Assembly (NCBI GenBank): GCA_019745325.1
Contig: JAIETK010000002.1
Coordinates: 1-64,000, forward strand
Direction: 5' to 3'
DNA from: Nitrosomonas sp.
Lineage (GTDB): Bacteria; Pseudomonadota; Gammaproteobacteria; Burkholderiales; Nitrosomonadaceae
Length of the DNA: 64,000 nt
Both the position numbers and the translations under genes were made by a program. Under the pieces are notes generated by a model. That model did no database searches and was not told the DNA's origin. It was given only the letters and a program-made list of their open reading frames with translations. Positions 29,787 through 38,460 of this stretch are shown here, piece by piece; position 1 is the stretch's first letter, and each line of letters starts with the position of its first letter.

Positions 29787-30860
29787 ATGACTGACTACAA
29801 AGACCTGAATCTGAATCGCGAAACGCTGGATACGAACATCCAGAATTTCTTGGAGTCGAACGGCTATACGCTGGACGGCGGGATTCAGTTGTTCGAAAGG
29901 CGTAAACGAGTTGTCTTTGGTGCCGCAGGCAATGAATTTGCCACTGTTGATCTGCACCTCAATGCGGCAGGCACAACCACCATCCAGTGGAAAACGGGAA
30001 AGAATCAACCACTAGGCGAACAACTTGCCGTTTACTTGAAAGCTACAATCAATCCCGCAGAATTTGAAAATGTAAATTACTCTCTCAAAGGGATAACCGA
30101 TGATTCGTTTGATCCGATTCTGGATTTTCTTAACGAATCAGGTGATATTGAAATCACTACTCTTCAAGATAAAGCCATTTGCAAGCAGGTGACACTGAGA
30201 AGCATTGTTCACCAAGATAGTCTTACGCTTACCCACCATCGTTCTACGAGGGCTCTGCAGATACAGGGAAAGCCTCTTTCTTGCTATCGGCGCGTAATAT
30301 TTATGCTCATCGATCTTTTAGACTTAAAAGGTCTTGAGCAAGTTTTATATCGCAAAGATGACAGCAGCGCGGAAATAGTTCGGAAAGAGATGGCCGAAGA
30401 CTACCTCAAGGGATTTTTCCATCGTAGCTATATTCATCTCCCCGAAACAGTTAAAAAGCTTCTAATCTCTAGCTGCTGCGTCAAGCTCGCAGCTCCAAAA
30501 CTACCTGACTATTGCTTATTGCTTTACCCTGATCTACGGTCGCTTGAAGGCGTCCTAAAACAGGAGATGGCAGGCTACATGATGTCTGTGGAGGATGCTG
30601 ACAATGGATTCGGCGACTTCTTCGACGTTAAGGGCGGTGTTTGCACGCTCAAGCCTGAACATGCAAGGACTGTCGGGGATGCAAAAATGGTAAATGCCTT
30701 CAATAGAGGCTATAGTTTTTTCAGAAAGCACCGTCATACAATTTTCCACATGGAAGAATTCCCTGATGGTAGCAGGATGATAGATACTTTGGATAAAGCC
30801 ATTAGTTTGTCAAAAGATGCTTATGCAGCCATTGACGATCTCTATACAGCAAGAATGTAG
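29787..30860 (+). CDS. rnlA: RnlA toxin (RNase LS) of a type II toxin-antitoxin system
   Basis: A 357-residue endoribonuclease, the same length as E. coli RnlA. Segments match the family closely: NPAEFENVNYSLKG, LQIQGKPLSCYRRV, LLDLKGLEQVLYRKDD and CVKLAAPKLPDYCLLLYPDL. The C-terminal HEPN nuclease motif is R316-x4-H321 (RHTIFHME), the counterpart of the E. coli catalytic RxxxxH. An N-terminal TBP-like part (ATVDLHLNAAGTTTIQW) precedes a middle dimer/repeat domain. In E. coli the toxin is released when phage T4 stops host transcription, cleaving phage mRNA. AAAGGAAG is just upstream of the ATG. The antitoxin gene follows after two bases. Confidence 0.92.
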   Translation: MTDYKDLNLNRETLDTNIQNFLESNGYTLDGGIQLFERRKRVVFGAAGNEFATVDLHLNAAGTTTIQWKTGKNQPLGEQLAVYLKATINPAEFENVNYSLKGITDDSFDPILDFLNESGDIEITTLQDKAICKQVTLRSIVHQDSLTLTHHRSTRALQIQGKPLSCYRRVIFMLIDLLDLKGLEQVLYRKDDSSAEIVRKEMAEDYLKGFFHRSYIHLPETVKKLLISSCCVKLAAPKLPDYCLLLYPDLRSLEGVLKQEMAGYMMSVEDADNGFGDFFDVKGGVCTLKPEHARTVGDAKMVNAFNRGYSFFRKHRHTIFHMEEFPDGSRMIDTLDKAISLSKDAYAAIDDLYTARM

Positions 30861-30862
30861 AA

Positions 30863-31201
30863 ATGATTAAGACATTACGCATCGTTGGTAAAATCGCTGT
30901 GGTTACTGCCACAGCCGATTTTCATCCTTTGCGCCAGCTAAAGCAGCTAACCACAGAGCTCGTAAGCTTGGACTTCGAGGGTTTAGTATTGTTTGATTTA
31001 CTTGCGGTCAACGGACTGACTCCGAATCGTTTTGTCTCCATGAAGTTCAGCAAAAGCGGATTTGAACGCGCATCGTTTGCAGTTGAATCCGAAGTGAGTT
31101 CAAGCATCCAAAACGAGCAAGATTTGATTGCCAAGAGCGATCAAACGTTTCTTCTTGGCAGCATCCTCTCATCAAGTGAATTGCAAAAGTTCAAACACTA
31201 G
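30863..31201 (+). CDS. rnlB: RnlB antitoxin
   Basis: A 112-residue small protein immediately following rnlA. The central block GLVLFDLLAVNGLTPNRFV aligns with the E. coli RnlB segment of the same form (GEILFDLLxxNG...NRFV). RnlB binds RnlA and blocks its ribonuclease. The C-terminus is divergent, as usual for antitoxins. Two-base spacing from rnlA implies one transcript. The combined evidence of match plus position is strong. Confidence 0.88.
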   Translation: MIKTLRIVGKIAVVTATADFHPLRQLKQLTTELVSLDFEGLVLFDLLAVNGLTPNRFVSMKFSKSGFERASFAVESEVSSSIQNEQDLIAKSDQTFLLGSILSSSELQKFKH

Positions 31202-31324
31202 TCTCGCCGATTTCGTTTGCGTTGTTTACTTTACGCCTATATTCCAAGAGTGAGCGGTGTTTCCCTCAGAGCTACGACGACCCCTTAGCGGACAAGCTCG
31301 AATAATCGATCTAGTTAATCTGAC

Positions 31325-31508
31325 ATTTTACATCTCAGTATCGCTACAGCAGTACCAGCGAATATGTCCGCGAATTAATTCGTGCCGATGAAAAGCGCAA
31401 AGCTGGAGAACAATTTGAAGCCAAGTTACCAGAAGGATTGAACAGCCCCGGAAGTGGGCTATATCTGCGGACTGGGGTGATATTCGCAAAGATGCCTTAA
31501 CTATGTGA
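31325..31508 (+). pseudogene. ParD-type antitoxin remnant (frameshifted)
   Basis: From 31339 the frame reads YRYSSTSEYVRELIRADEKR, then KAGEQFEAKL..EGLNSPGS, the typical C-terminal half of a ParD/CopG-like antitoxin (SSTSEYVREALR type). Continuity is lost near 31460: the sequence resumes one frame over at 31467 as ADWGDIRKDALTM, which is the usual ParD ending. No start codon or N-terminal strand is recognisable. It is a decayed gene. Confidence 0.75.
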
Positions 31509-31522
31509 AAGAAACAACGTTA

Positions 31523-31683
31523 ATGCCTAAATATCAACGCACGACAGCCAGATGCGACTTGGAAGCGCATTTCGTCTATCGTCCGGAAAATATGAACTTA
31601 AAAACAGCCGAACGCTTTTTGGCACAAACATAAGTCATCTTCAACAATCTGGCTTAGCGCCTGAGATCGGAACACGTGCAACT
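31523..31683 (+). pseudogene. ParE-type toxin remnant (in-frame stops)
   Basis: An ATG at 31523 begins MPKYQRTTARCDLEAHFVY and continues PENMNLKTAERFLAQT, matching ParE/RelE toxins (AARxDLEEHFVY...TAERFL). Stop codons interrupt it at 31631 and again about eight codons later, while similarity (VIFNNLA) goes on between them. It lies 14 bases after the ParD remnant, the normal parDE order. Both members are dead. Confidence 0.75.
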
Positions 31684-31825
31684 CACTCACTGCATCGGTA
31701 AAGAGGATGATCTAAAGCAGATTGATGGAGAATTTGCAAGGTCAAAAAACTACCGCTATCAGATGCATGAACGCCACAGGAATCGCATCAAGCAGCAATC
31801 AACGTTTGCGCATGCATCTGAAAGT

Positions 31826-32278
31826 TTATTTCTTAAGCGCAGCCAACTGTTCTTTGAGCGATTTGATTTCTTCTTCCGTGCGAATCCGCGGTGTGATGTC
31901 GAGCTGCACGCCGAGAAAATAAAGCAAGTTACCATGCGAATCGAAGAGCGGGGAAACCAGCAGGTGGTTATAAAACAGCTCGCCGTTTTTGCGGTAATTA
32001 CGCAACACCACTTCAACGGGTTTTCTATTTTTTATCGCGTCGCGCAGTTGTTGAACGCCCGCTTGATCGTGTTCGTTGCCTTGCAAGAAGCGGCAGTTTT
32101 TACCGACCGTCTCTTCCAGTGTATAACCGGTGATTTGCTCAAATGCCTTGTTAACATACACCAAGGGTAAATCTTCTTGGTCCGGATCGGCCAATGTCAC
32201 CCCGTTTACACACGAATCAAGAATCTTGGACAATACTTGCGGAATTAATCCAGGGTCTTTTTCAACAATAAAATCCAT
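31826..32278 (-). CDS. Short LOV-domain blue-light photoreceptor
   Basis: A 150-residue protein that is essentially one PAS/LOV domain. The flavin-adduct motif GKNCRFLQG places the reactive cysteine at C62. FMN-contacting N94, N104 and Q125 have exactly the same spacing (32, 42, 63 residues after the Cys) as in Pseudomonas putida short LOV proteins. A terminal helix (RIRTEEEIKSLKEQLAALKK) looks like a coiled-coil dimer arm, and no effector domain is attached. Blue light should form a Cys-FMN bond and change dimer shape. It is followed on the same strand, upstream in transcription, by the SRPBCC and flavoprotein genes, which may be its partners. GGAG precedes the start. Confidence 0.92.
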   Translation of the reverse strand: MDFIVEKDPGLIPQVLSKILDSCVNGVTLADPDQEDLPLVYVNKAFEQITGYTLEETVGKNCRFLQGNEHDQAGVQQLRDAIKNRKPVEVVLRNYRKNGELFYNHLLVSPLFDSHGNLLYFLGVQLDITPRIRTEEEIKSLKEQLAALKK

Positions 32279-32332
32279 GATTTTTCTCCAGGTTAACCAA
32301 CAATTCGCTTATGAAGACACCACCATGACCAG

Positions 32333-32812
32333 TTAATTGGGATTAGTCTGATCGGCTTCGATTAATTTTTTAATATTCTTGACGGTTCTTTCGGTGCCAT
32401 CTTGAATCGCAATGCGCACCAGCTTCTCGAAAGGTCTCACATGCAAATCCAGACTGAGTAACTCAAAAACAAATGTAATGCGGCTATCCAACGAATTGAC
32501 CGCTTCGATCAAATAATCGCACCGGTAGGGATTGGAAACCCCCTCAAAACAGATGCGCGATCCGTTATCGAACACTTTCACTTTAAATGTCGACTCCGAG
32601 CGGTTACCCTGATCTATCCGTACTTGACGGCATACCGTTCCCAATTTAACAGGGCCATCGGTGATTTTTTCCAGTTCCTTAACTTCCGGCGACCACCGTG
32701 GATAGTTGGTGAGCAAATTATTTCCAATAAAATCGAAAAGTTTATCGGGTGGACTCTGAACGATTGTACTGGCTTTGCCAACTACCGGATTATCTTTGAA
32801 CAAACCAAGCAT
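32333..32812 (-). CDS. SRPBCC (START-like) family protein
   Basis: A 159-residue soluble protein with the helix-grip fold of polyketide cyclase/START-like proteins: the opening VVGKASTIVQSPPDKLFDFI, the SPEVKELEKI turn and a long C-terminal helix (FEKLVRIAIQDGTERTVKNIKKLIEAD). Such domains bind hydrophobic ligands in an internal cavity. Ligand is unknown. GGGAG lies ahead of the ATG. It is 22 bases downstream of the flavoprotein gene and 54 bases upstream of the LOV gene, consistent with one operon. Confidence 0.75.
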   Translation of the reverse strand: MLGLFKDNPVVGKASTIVQSPPDKLFDFIGNNLLTNYPRWSPEVKELEKITDGPVKLGTVCRQVRIDQGNRSESTFKVKVFDNGSRICFEGVSNPYRCDYLIEAVNSLDSRITFVFELLSLDLHVRPFEKLVRIAIQDGTERTVKNIKKLIEADQTNPN

Positions 32813-32834
32813 ATAATATCTCCCGCAGGATGTT

Positions 32835-34004
32835 CTAAACTACGTAAGTATCAACTCCTGCCAATAATAAGTCATATTGCGCTTCTACCAGCTCTTTGAT
32901 GGTTAAGGCAGGGATGCCGGTAATGATGTTGCCTTCCGCAATCAACCACCCGACCGCATCCGCAGCTCCCAGACTCACAACATACCCTATCTCATGGTGT
33001 AGATACGGTTCAAGTAATCCAGGGAAACCGGCATGCCGCAGAATGTTACGCGCCACCAGTTTACCTTTCCGAACCGCTGATTGCGCCGTCAGGGTATTTG
33101 ATCCTGGCGATTGAAAATGCGAACAGTCCCCGGCTATAAAAATATTGTGCAACGGCTTCCGGTCAACAAGAATCTGTCCGAACGCATTGGCAGAAAGCGT
33201 ATTTCGTTGCTTTTTGCCCAAAAACAAAATTGCTAAATCGGATGATAGCACTATTTGTGTTTTTGTTTCTTTGTCAGTCAATAAAATTTGATCCGCTTGC
33301 TGTTCGCAAAAATAAGTGTTCGGATAGAAGGCGATACCCATGTCATCCATGCGCGACTCGACGTAAGCGCCAAAACCGCGAGGAAATTGTTCCAGCACGT
33401 GCTGCCCCGAATGAACCAAGGTTAGCTTGGCTTTACTATTGACACGAAGCAGGTATTGCCGGATCTCAAAAAGAAACTGGATGCCGGTTGCGCCGCCGCC
33501 AACGACAGTAACCGATGGCGCCGTCTGATCGTGGCCATTCAACCTGGTTGACAACAAATCGGCGCCGCTGGCTTTCATGAAATCATCCAAAGTCAGTATA
33601 TTGGAATCCTGCCCGGAATCGGCAGCGTTGCTCTCACAACCCGCAGCGATGACCAGATAATCAAAATCGACTATCTCACCGTTGATCACCAACTGCTTTG
33701 TATCCTGATAGCTTTGCAAGGCTTCCGGATCAATCGGTAAGGAAGCTTGAATATGCCGGCAACCGTAACGGTTTTCAATTGTTTCAAAAGGCACCAGCAG
33801 ATCCGATAGCGGGTATCTGAATGTTTCGTGCAAATGCGTTATTTTGATGTGATGCGATCGCGGATCGATGATTGTAATTCCGGTATCCGGAGCAAATTGC
33901 AAGAGATTCGTTAATGCCGCCAGTCCGGCATAACCGCCTCCGGCGATTACTACCTTTAGTTGCTTATGTCTTGCGATATTAAAAGGCAAAAAAGCCACAG
34001 TCAT
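32835..34004 (-). CDS. NAD(P)/FAD-dependent oxidoreductase, NDH-2 / sulfide-quinone reductase-like
   Basis: A 389-residue flavoprotein with two Rossmann dinucleotide folds: KVVIAGGGYAGLAAL near residue 18 for FAD and VTVVGGGATGIQFLFEI near 165 for NAD(P)H. The late FAD motif IFIAGDCSHF is followed by LTAQSAVRKGKLVARNI as in NDH-2 enzymes. There are no CxxC redox cysteines and the C-terminal membrane helix of true NDH-2 is not obvious. A quinone or small-molecule reductase is plausible. It is the first gene of the transcript that continues into the SRPBCC and LOV genes. A MITE sits 70 bases upstream. Confidence 0.8.
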   Translation of the reverse strand: MTVAFLPFNIARHKQLKVVIAGGGYAGLAALTNLLQFAPDTGITIIDPRSHHIKITHLHETFRYPLSDLLVPFETIENRYGCRHIQASLPIDPEALQSYQDTKQLVINGEIVDFDYLVIAAGCESNAADSGQDSNILTLDDFMKASGADLLSTRLNGHDQTAPSVTVVGGGATGIQFLFEIRQYLLRVNSKAKLTLVHSGQHVLEQFPRGFGAYVESRMDDMGIAFYPNTYFCEQQADQILLTDKETKTQIVLSSDLAILFLGKKQRNTLSANAFGQILVDRKPLHNIFIAGDCSHFQSPGSNTLTAQSAVRKGKLVARNILRHAGFPGLLEPYLHHEIGYVVSLGAADAVGWLIAEGNIITGIPALTIKELVEAQYDLLLAGVDTYVV

Positions 34005-34073
34005 TCCTCATTCAACGCGCTGAAAGTCGATTCCAGCGAGCAGACTAGCACAAATCTCAAACCAGCGGCTTAG

Positions 34074-34216
34074 GGAAGCGCTGATTAATTCAACAAACGT
34101 GATGAAGGGCAAGGCGCACGGAACGCAACAACTGAGACATATCAATCTGATAGGCGAGGGAGTGAGTACCGCGCAACGAAGCAATTCGCTCGTGCAGTCA
34201 ATTAATCAGCGCTTTC
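34074..34216. mobile_element. MITE-like element (143 bp), near-identical to the 2468 copy
   Basis: Terminal repeats GGAAGCGCTGATTAATT (34074-34090) and its inverse at 34200-34216 differ at one base. TTAG flanks both sides (34070-34073, 34217-34220). The interior shares long identical stretches with 2468-2610, including GAGACATATCAAT, GATAGGCGAGG and TCGCTC.TGCAGTC. It lies between gluQ and the flavoprotein gene and may affect the latter's promoter. Confidence 0.85.
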
Positions 34217-34246
34217 TTAGAATCCAAAAAAGTGTTTAGGGTGCAT

Positions 34247-35131
34247 TCAGCCCGGAACGAGCGCCGCTTGCCAGTTCCGTTTAGCCCATTGCCAGAATGA
34301 GGAAACATCTCCTTGCGACAGCTCTGCTGGCGGCCGTTGCCCCAAACAATGCAACGCTTTGACTAATAGTGATAAGGCATCTTTGACATCAATCGGTATC
34401 GCGTTGGTTTGCTTGCTGAGTTTCTCACCTTGCAGATTCGTTACTACCGGCAAATGCATGTATTCAGGCGTTGGATAGTCCAGCGCTTGCTGCAGGAAAA
34501 TTTGACGCGGCGTTGAATCAAGGAGATCCGCGCCACGCACGACATGAGTAATATGCTGCATCGCGTCGTCCACCACCACGGCTAATTGATAAGCGAATAT
34601 TCCATCCGCCCGGCGCAAGACAAAGTCACCAATATCACGGCTCAATGTTTGCGAATACTTCCCTTTGATTCGATCCTGAAAAAAAATGATTTCATCATTC
34701 ACTCGAATCCGCATTGCATAGGATTTTTTTCCCTGCGGCGGATGGTTCCGGCATGTTCCCGGATAAACAGGACCGTTAACTCCGCGGATGCTGGAATCCG
34801 CAATTTCCTTTCTTGAGCAGGCACAAGGATAAACAAGACTGCGCTGCTCCAGGATATTCGTCGCATTCGAATAAGCATCCGTGCGCTGACTCTGATAAAC
34901 CACTTCCTCATCCCATTCGAAACCAAAGCTTTCCAGCGCCGTTAGAATTTCGCTGACGGCTCCCGGCACCGTCCGCTGCCAATCGACGTCTTCGATCCTG
35001 ACCAGCCATTTACCATTCTGGGATTTTGCATCAAGATAACTGCCTACCGCCGCAACCAGAGAACCGAAATGCAATGGTCCGGTCGGCGACGGCGCAAATC
35101 GCCCACGATAGGATTGACCGGCTAATCGCAT
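34247..35131 (-). CDS. gluQ: Glutamyl-Q tRNA(Asp) synthetase
   Basis: A 294-residue truncated GluRS-like enzyme that attaches glutamate to queuosine at position 34 of tRNA-Asp. Class I signatures are RFAPSPTGPLHFGSL (HIGH equivalent) and GEKLSKQ (KMSKS equivalent). The zinc site is CACSRKE...YPGTC. The anticodon-binding domain of GluRS is absent, as in all GluQ proteins. It needs queuosine-containing tRNA, but no queuosine pathway gene is in this window. It is divergent from mpl. Confidence 0.93.
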   Translation of the reverse strand: MRLAGQSYRGRFAPSPTGPLHFGSLVAAVGSYLDAKSQNGKWLVRIEDVDWQRTVPGAVSEILTALESFGFEWDEEVVYQSQRTDAYSNATNILEQRSLVYPCACSRKEIADSSIRGVNGPVYPGTCRNHPPQGKKSYAMRIRVNDEIIFFQDRIKGKYSQTLSRDIGDFVLRRADGIFAYQLAVVVDDAMQHITHVVRGADLLDSTPRQIFLQQALDYPTPEYMHLPVVTNLQGEKLSKQTNAIPIDVKDALSLLVKALHCLGQRPPAELSQGDVSSFWQWAKRNWQAALVPG

Positions 35132-35316
35132 ATTTTCACAAGCACATTACATAAAAATAAAACCATAACATTTTCCGGCAAAATGATCCGATCGATGCAT
35201 CACAATACTCCTCAAAGATTCTCTAATCATCAGGTAGATAAACTATAATTCCGAACGATTAACATCCATAATCGTATTTTCCACTTCATGCAATTATTCT
35301 GACAAAAAAACTGAGC

Positions 35317-36702
35317 ATGCACATTCATATTCTTGGAATCTGCGGTACTTTCATGGGCGGCATTGCCGCCATTGCACGCGAATCCGGACATACCGTCACC
35401 GGCTGCGATCAGGATGTTTATCCGCCGATGAGCACACAACTGGAATCGCAGGGTATTCAATTGATCGCGGGCTATACACCCGAGCAAGTTGAAATCCGGC
35501 CGGATATCTTCGTGATCGGTAACGTGATTACGCGCGGCAATCCGCTTATGGAAGAAATTCTCAACAGGAATTTACCGTACATTTCAGGTCCGCAGTGGTT
35601 GTCGGAAAATATCCTCAGAAACCGTTGGGTGCTCGCAGTTGCAGGCACGCATGGCAAAACCACGACCAGCTCCATGCTGGCGTGGATCTTGCAGTATGCC
35701 GGTTTAAATCCGGGATTTCTGATCGGCGGCATCCCGGAAAATTTCGGCATATCGGCACGCATTGGCAACCTGCCGCTGTCTGCCGGTCAGCCCGGTTCGA
35801 ATACCGCGGAAGTTTCACCGTTCTTTGTCATCGAGGCCGATGAGTACGACACGGCGTTCTTTGATAAACGTTCAAAATTTGTTCACTATCACCCCCGGAC
35901 AGCCATTTTAAACAACCTTGAATTCGATCATGCCGACATTTTCCCGGATATCGAGGCGATTAAAAGGCAATTTCATCATCTTGTGCGGATTATTCCCAAT
36001 AACGGCTTGATCGCCGTCAACGGCACAGACAGCAATCTGAAACATGTGCTGGAACAAGGATGCTGGACACCGGTTGAATACTTCGGCATTGAATCCGGCT
36101 GGCATACGCGATTGCGCGGAAATGACACCGGGATCTATCTGGGTGCCGGCAATCAAGGATCCCTGCAATGGGATTTGCTGGGCGAGCACAACCGGATGAA
36201 TGCGCTTGCAGCACTGATCGCTGCTCGACATGCGGGAGTATCGGTGAATATCGGGCTCGAAGCGTTAGCACAATTCAGAAACGTGAAACGCCGCATGGAA
36301 GTGCGAGGTACGGTTAACGGCGTCACGGTTTATGACGATTTCGCGCATCACCCGACTGCCATCCAAACAACCCTGGATGGCCTGAGAATGCACGTTAATC
36401 AGGAAAGAATCATCGCCGTGCTGGAACCGCGCTCAAACACGATGAAAATGGGTGTGTGGAAGGATCAACTCGCAACCAGTCTGAAAACCGCCGATCATGT
36501 TTTTTGCTTTACACGGGATTCGCAATGGGCAATAGCCGCAATGACGGCATTAAAAAAGAAAGCGCATTGTCACGATGATTTGAATCAGCTCATCCAAGCC
36601 ATTACAGCCATCGCACGACCGGGCGATCATATTTTGATTATGAGCAACGGCGGGTTTGGCGGCATTCATGACAAATTACTGGCGGCTTTGCAGCAAGCTT
36701 GA
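35317..36702 (+). CDS. mpl: UDP-N-acetylmuramate:L-alanyl-gamma-D-glutamyl-meso-diaminopimelate ligase
   Basis: A 461-residue Mur-ligase-family enzyme of peptidoglycan recycling. It joins tripeptide released from old wall directly to UDP-MurNAc. The start MHIHILGICGTFMGGIAAIA is the family's nucleotide-fold opening. The ATP site is VAGTHGKTTTSSML. Conserved NNLEFDHADIF, YDDFAHHPTAI and ALEPRSNT-like segments follow. Length and motifs are complete. It converges on apt, with 33 bases between the stops. Confidence 0.95.
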   Translation: MHIHILGICGTFMGGIAAIARESGHTVTGCDQDVYPPMSTQLESQGIQLIAGYTPEQVEIRPDIFVIGNVITRGNPLMEEILNRNLPYISGPQWLSENILRNRWVLAVAGTHGKTTTSSMLAWILQYAGLNPGFLIGGIPENFGISARIGNLPLSAGQPGSNTAEVSPFFVIEADEYDTAFFDKRSKFVHYHPRTAILNNLEFDHADIFPDIEAIKRQFHHLVRIIPNNGLIAVNGTDSNLKHVLEQGCWTPVEYFGIESGWHTRLRGNDTGIYLGAGNQGSLQWDLLGEHNRMNALAALIAARHAGVSVNIGLEALAQFRNVKRRMEVRGTVNGVTVYDDFAHHPTAIQTTLDGLRMHVNQERIIAVLEPRSNTMKMGVWKDQLATSLKTADHVFCFTRDSQWAIAAMTALKKKAHCHDDLNQLIQAITAIARPGDHILIMSNGGFGGIHDKLLAALQQA

Positions 36703-36735
36703 GATTGCGTGAATTCCCGGCGCAACTTCCGGCCA

Positions 36736-37263
36736 TTAACCACCAGCGAACTCACACAGCGCGAACACTGTATGGCCGAGATTCTCCAAGCGCTGCCGCC
36801 CGCCGACATCGGGCAAGTCGATTACGAAACAACACTCAACCACGATGCCGCCCATATCCTGGATCAATCCGGCAGCGGCTTCCGCGGTTCCGCCTGTGGC
36901 AATCAAGTCATCCACCAGCAACACGCGATCCCCCGGCTGTATCGCATCAACATGAATCTCAATCCGGTCACTGCCATATTCCAATTGATAATCCCGCCCA
37001 ATCGTTTTCGCGGGTAATTTGTTTTGCTTTCGAACCGGTATAAACCCTTTGCCTAACTGATAAGCAACCGGCGCGCCGATAATAAAACCGCGCGATTCGA
37101 TACCGGCCACCTTATCAATCGCTGCAGCTTCATAACGATGTGCAATTTCCTGGATCGTCGTGCGCAACCCGAGCGGGTCTTTCAATAAAGTCGTAATATC
37201 ACGGAACATAATGCCGTGATGCGGATAATGCGGAACTGTCCGGATATGCGATTTGATCGACAT
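36736..37263 (-). CDS. apt: Adenine phosphoribosyltransferase
   Basis: A 175-residue purine-salvage enzyme making AMP from adenine and PRPP. The PRPP-binding motif is VLLVDDLIATGGTA, and the N-terminal FRDITTLL and AGIESRGFIIGAPVA segments are typical. I place the start at the ATG at 37263 (MSIKSHIRTVP), which gives the family length; an ATG at 37287 would add eight residues. Neither has a clear ribosome-binding site. A terminator separates it from nirK. Confidence 0.93.
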   Translation of the reverse strand: MSIKSHIRTVPHYPHHGIMFRDITTLLKDPLGLRTTIQEIAHRYEAAAIDKVAGIESRGFIIGAPVAYQLGKGFIPVRKQNKLPAKTIGRDYQLEYGSDRIEIHVDAIQPGDRVLLVDDLIATGGTAEAAAGLIQDMGGIVVECCFVIDLPDVGGRQRLENLGHTVFALCEFAGG

Positions 37264-37296
37264 GATAAGATTTGAAAATTTAAACACTGAAAAACA

Positions 37297-37328
37297 AAAG
37301 GCCTCAACCTGAACTGGTTGAGGCCTTT
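37297..37328 (-). terminator. Rho-independent terminator of nirK
   Basis: A 13-bp stem AAAGGCCTCAACC / GGTTGAGGCCTTT around loop TGAACT. The minus-strand T-rich tail follows. It is 31 bases after the nirK stop and upstream of apt. Confidence 0.93.
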
Positions 37329-37359
37329 ATAATGACTGTAAGTTACACTAAATCAAATC

Positions 37360-38460
37360 TTAGTGGTCCATTGCAGCTTTTGCATCATAGCTGGCTGGTT
37401 TTTTAACTTGCGTCATGATGTCATCATCCCATTTGCCCTCAACATTCATATGAGCGGCAGCACCCAGTAATACCGCTTCAATCAGGTTATGACTGAGGTA
37501 TACATGCAAACCAGGTTGATGGAATTGATAGGCTGCAGCAACTGCGGCACCTGCTGGCACGAACCAGGTTTCTTGGCTGGTCAGCGGTACGTCGCTGAAT
37601 GAGCCGCCTACCCAATACAGATCACCGTGTCCACCGATCAAGTGCGGATAGGAAGGACGGTTAGCTTGAGAGTGGATAAACAGAACTTTTTCGCCTACAT
37701 TAGCTTTCAGCGCGTTATCGCCGGTGATTGCACCAACAGCGCCGTTAAACACTACGTGAGTTGGGATAAGTCCTTTAGCAACTTCCAGCATATCAGCCAT
37801 GCCTTCAGCTGGCGAGCCGTATTCTTTGAATTTGCCGCTGCTGTCTTTTGGCAGGTAGAAATCTTGTTCACCGATGTAGTATGCACGGTCATAACGATAT
37901 GGTTTGCCTTTTTCGTCTTTCAGGCCACCTTTTGGCAATACCATAATCGCGCCGCTCATGCCAGAAATAACGTGGAACGGAATCATGGTTCCACCAGGAG
38001 AGCAGTGATAAATGAATACGCCTGGTTTAATTGCTTTCCAACGCAATACAACTTCTTCACCTGGTTGTACCAAGGTTAAACCTGCACCACCCAATGCACC
38101 GGTAGCAGCATGGAAGTCTACGTTATGCGCTAAAGTGCTTGATTTTGGATTTTTCAATGTCAGTTCAACATAATCGCCTTCATGAACAACGATTAGCGGA
38201 CCAGGAACGCTGCCATTGAAAGTCAACGCCCATACTTTTGCACCTGGAGCAACTTCGATCAGTTTTTCAACGGTTTCCATGGTTACTTCAACAACTTTAG
38301 GACCTTTTGAAACTTGCTCGTGCGCTGGTACATTTGGCGGAGCCACCAGTTCTAGTTTCACACGCGGTAATTTAGAAATGTCTGTAGCAGCAACAACCGT
38401 TTGTGTTGCGGCAAAACAGAGCAATCCTAAACCAACAATTGCTTGAACAGCTTTAATCAT
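37360..38460 (-). CDS. nirK: Copper-containing nitrite reductase NirK
   Basis: A 366-residue periplasmic enzyme reducing nitrite to nitric oxide. Residues 1-24 are a Sec signal peptide. Type 1 copper ligands are H112, C153, H163 and M168; type 2 ligands are H117 and H152 plus a C-terminal His in LSHNLIEA. D115 is the catalytic Asp and [11 protein letters not shown] holds the second active-site His. The Cys-to-His spacing ([12 protein letters not shown]) is one residue longer than in classic denitrifier NirK. In ammonia oxidisers NirK is linked to nitrite tolerance and NO/N2O formation. The start at 38460 has GGAGGG just upstream. It stands alone; no ncgABC genes accompany it. Confidence 0.95.
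   Translation of the reverse strand: MIKAVQAIVGLGLLCFAATQTVVAATDISKLPRVKLELVAPPNVPAHEQVSKGPKVVEVTMETVEKLIEVAPGAKVWALTFNGSVPGPLIVVHEGDYVELTLKNPKSSTLAHNVDFHAATGALGGAGLTLVQPGEEVVLRWKAIKPGVFIYHCSPGGTMIPFHVISGMSGAIMVLPKGGLKDEKGKPYRYDRAYYIGEQDFYLPKDSSGKFKEYGSPAEGMADMLEVAKGLIPTHVVFNGAVGAITGDNALKANVGEKVLFIHSQANRPSYPHLIGGHGDLYWVGGSFSDVPLTSQETWFVPAGAAVAAAYQFHQPGLHVYLSHNLIEAVLLGAAAHMNVEGKWDDDIMTQVKKPASYDAKAAMDH

Noticed and set aside
29422..31825. Possible integrated island bounded by a duplicated tRNA-Ser 3' end
   Set aside because: No second copy of the tRNA 3' segment (CACCGCCTCCGCCA) and no integrase gene were found in this stretch.
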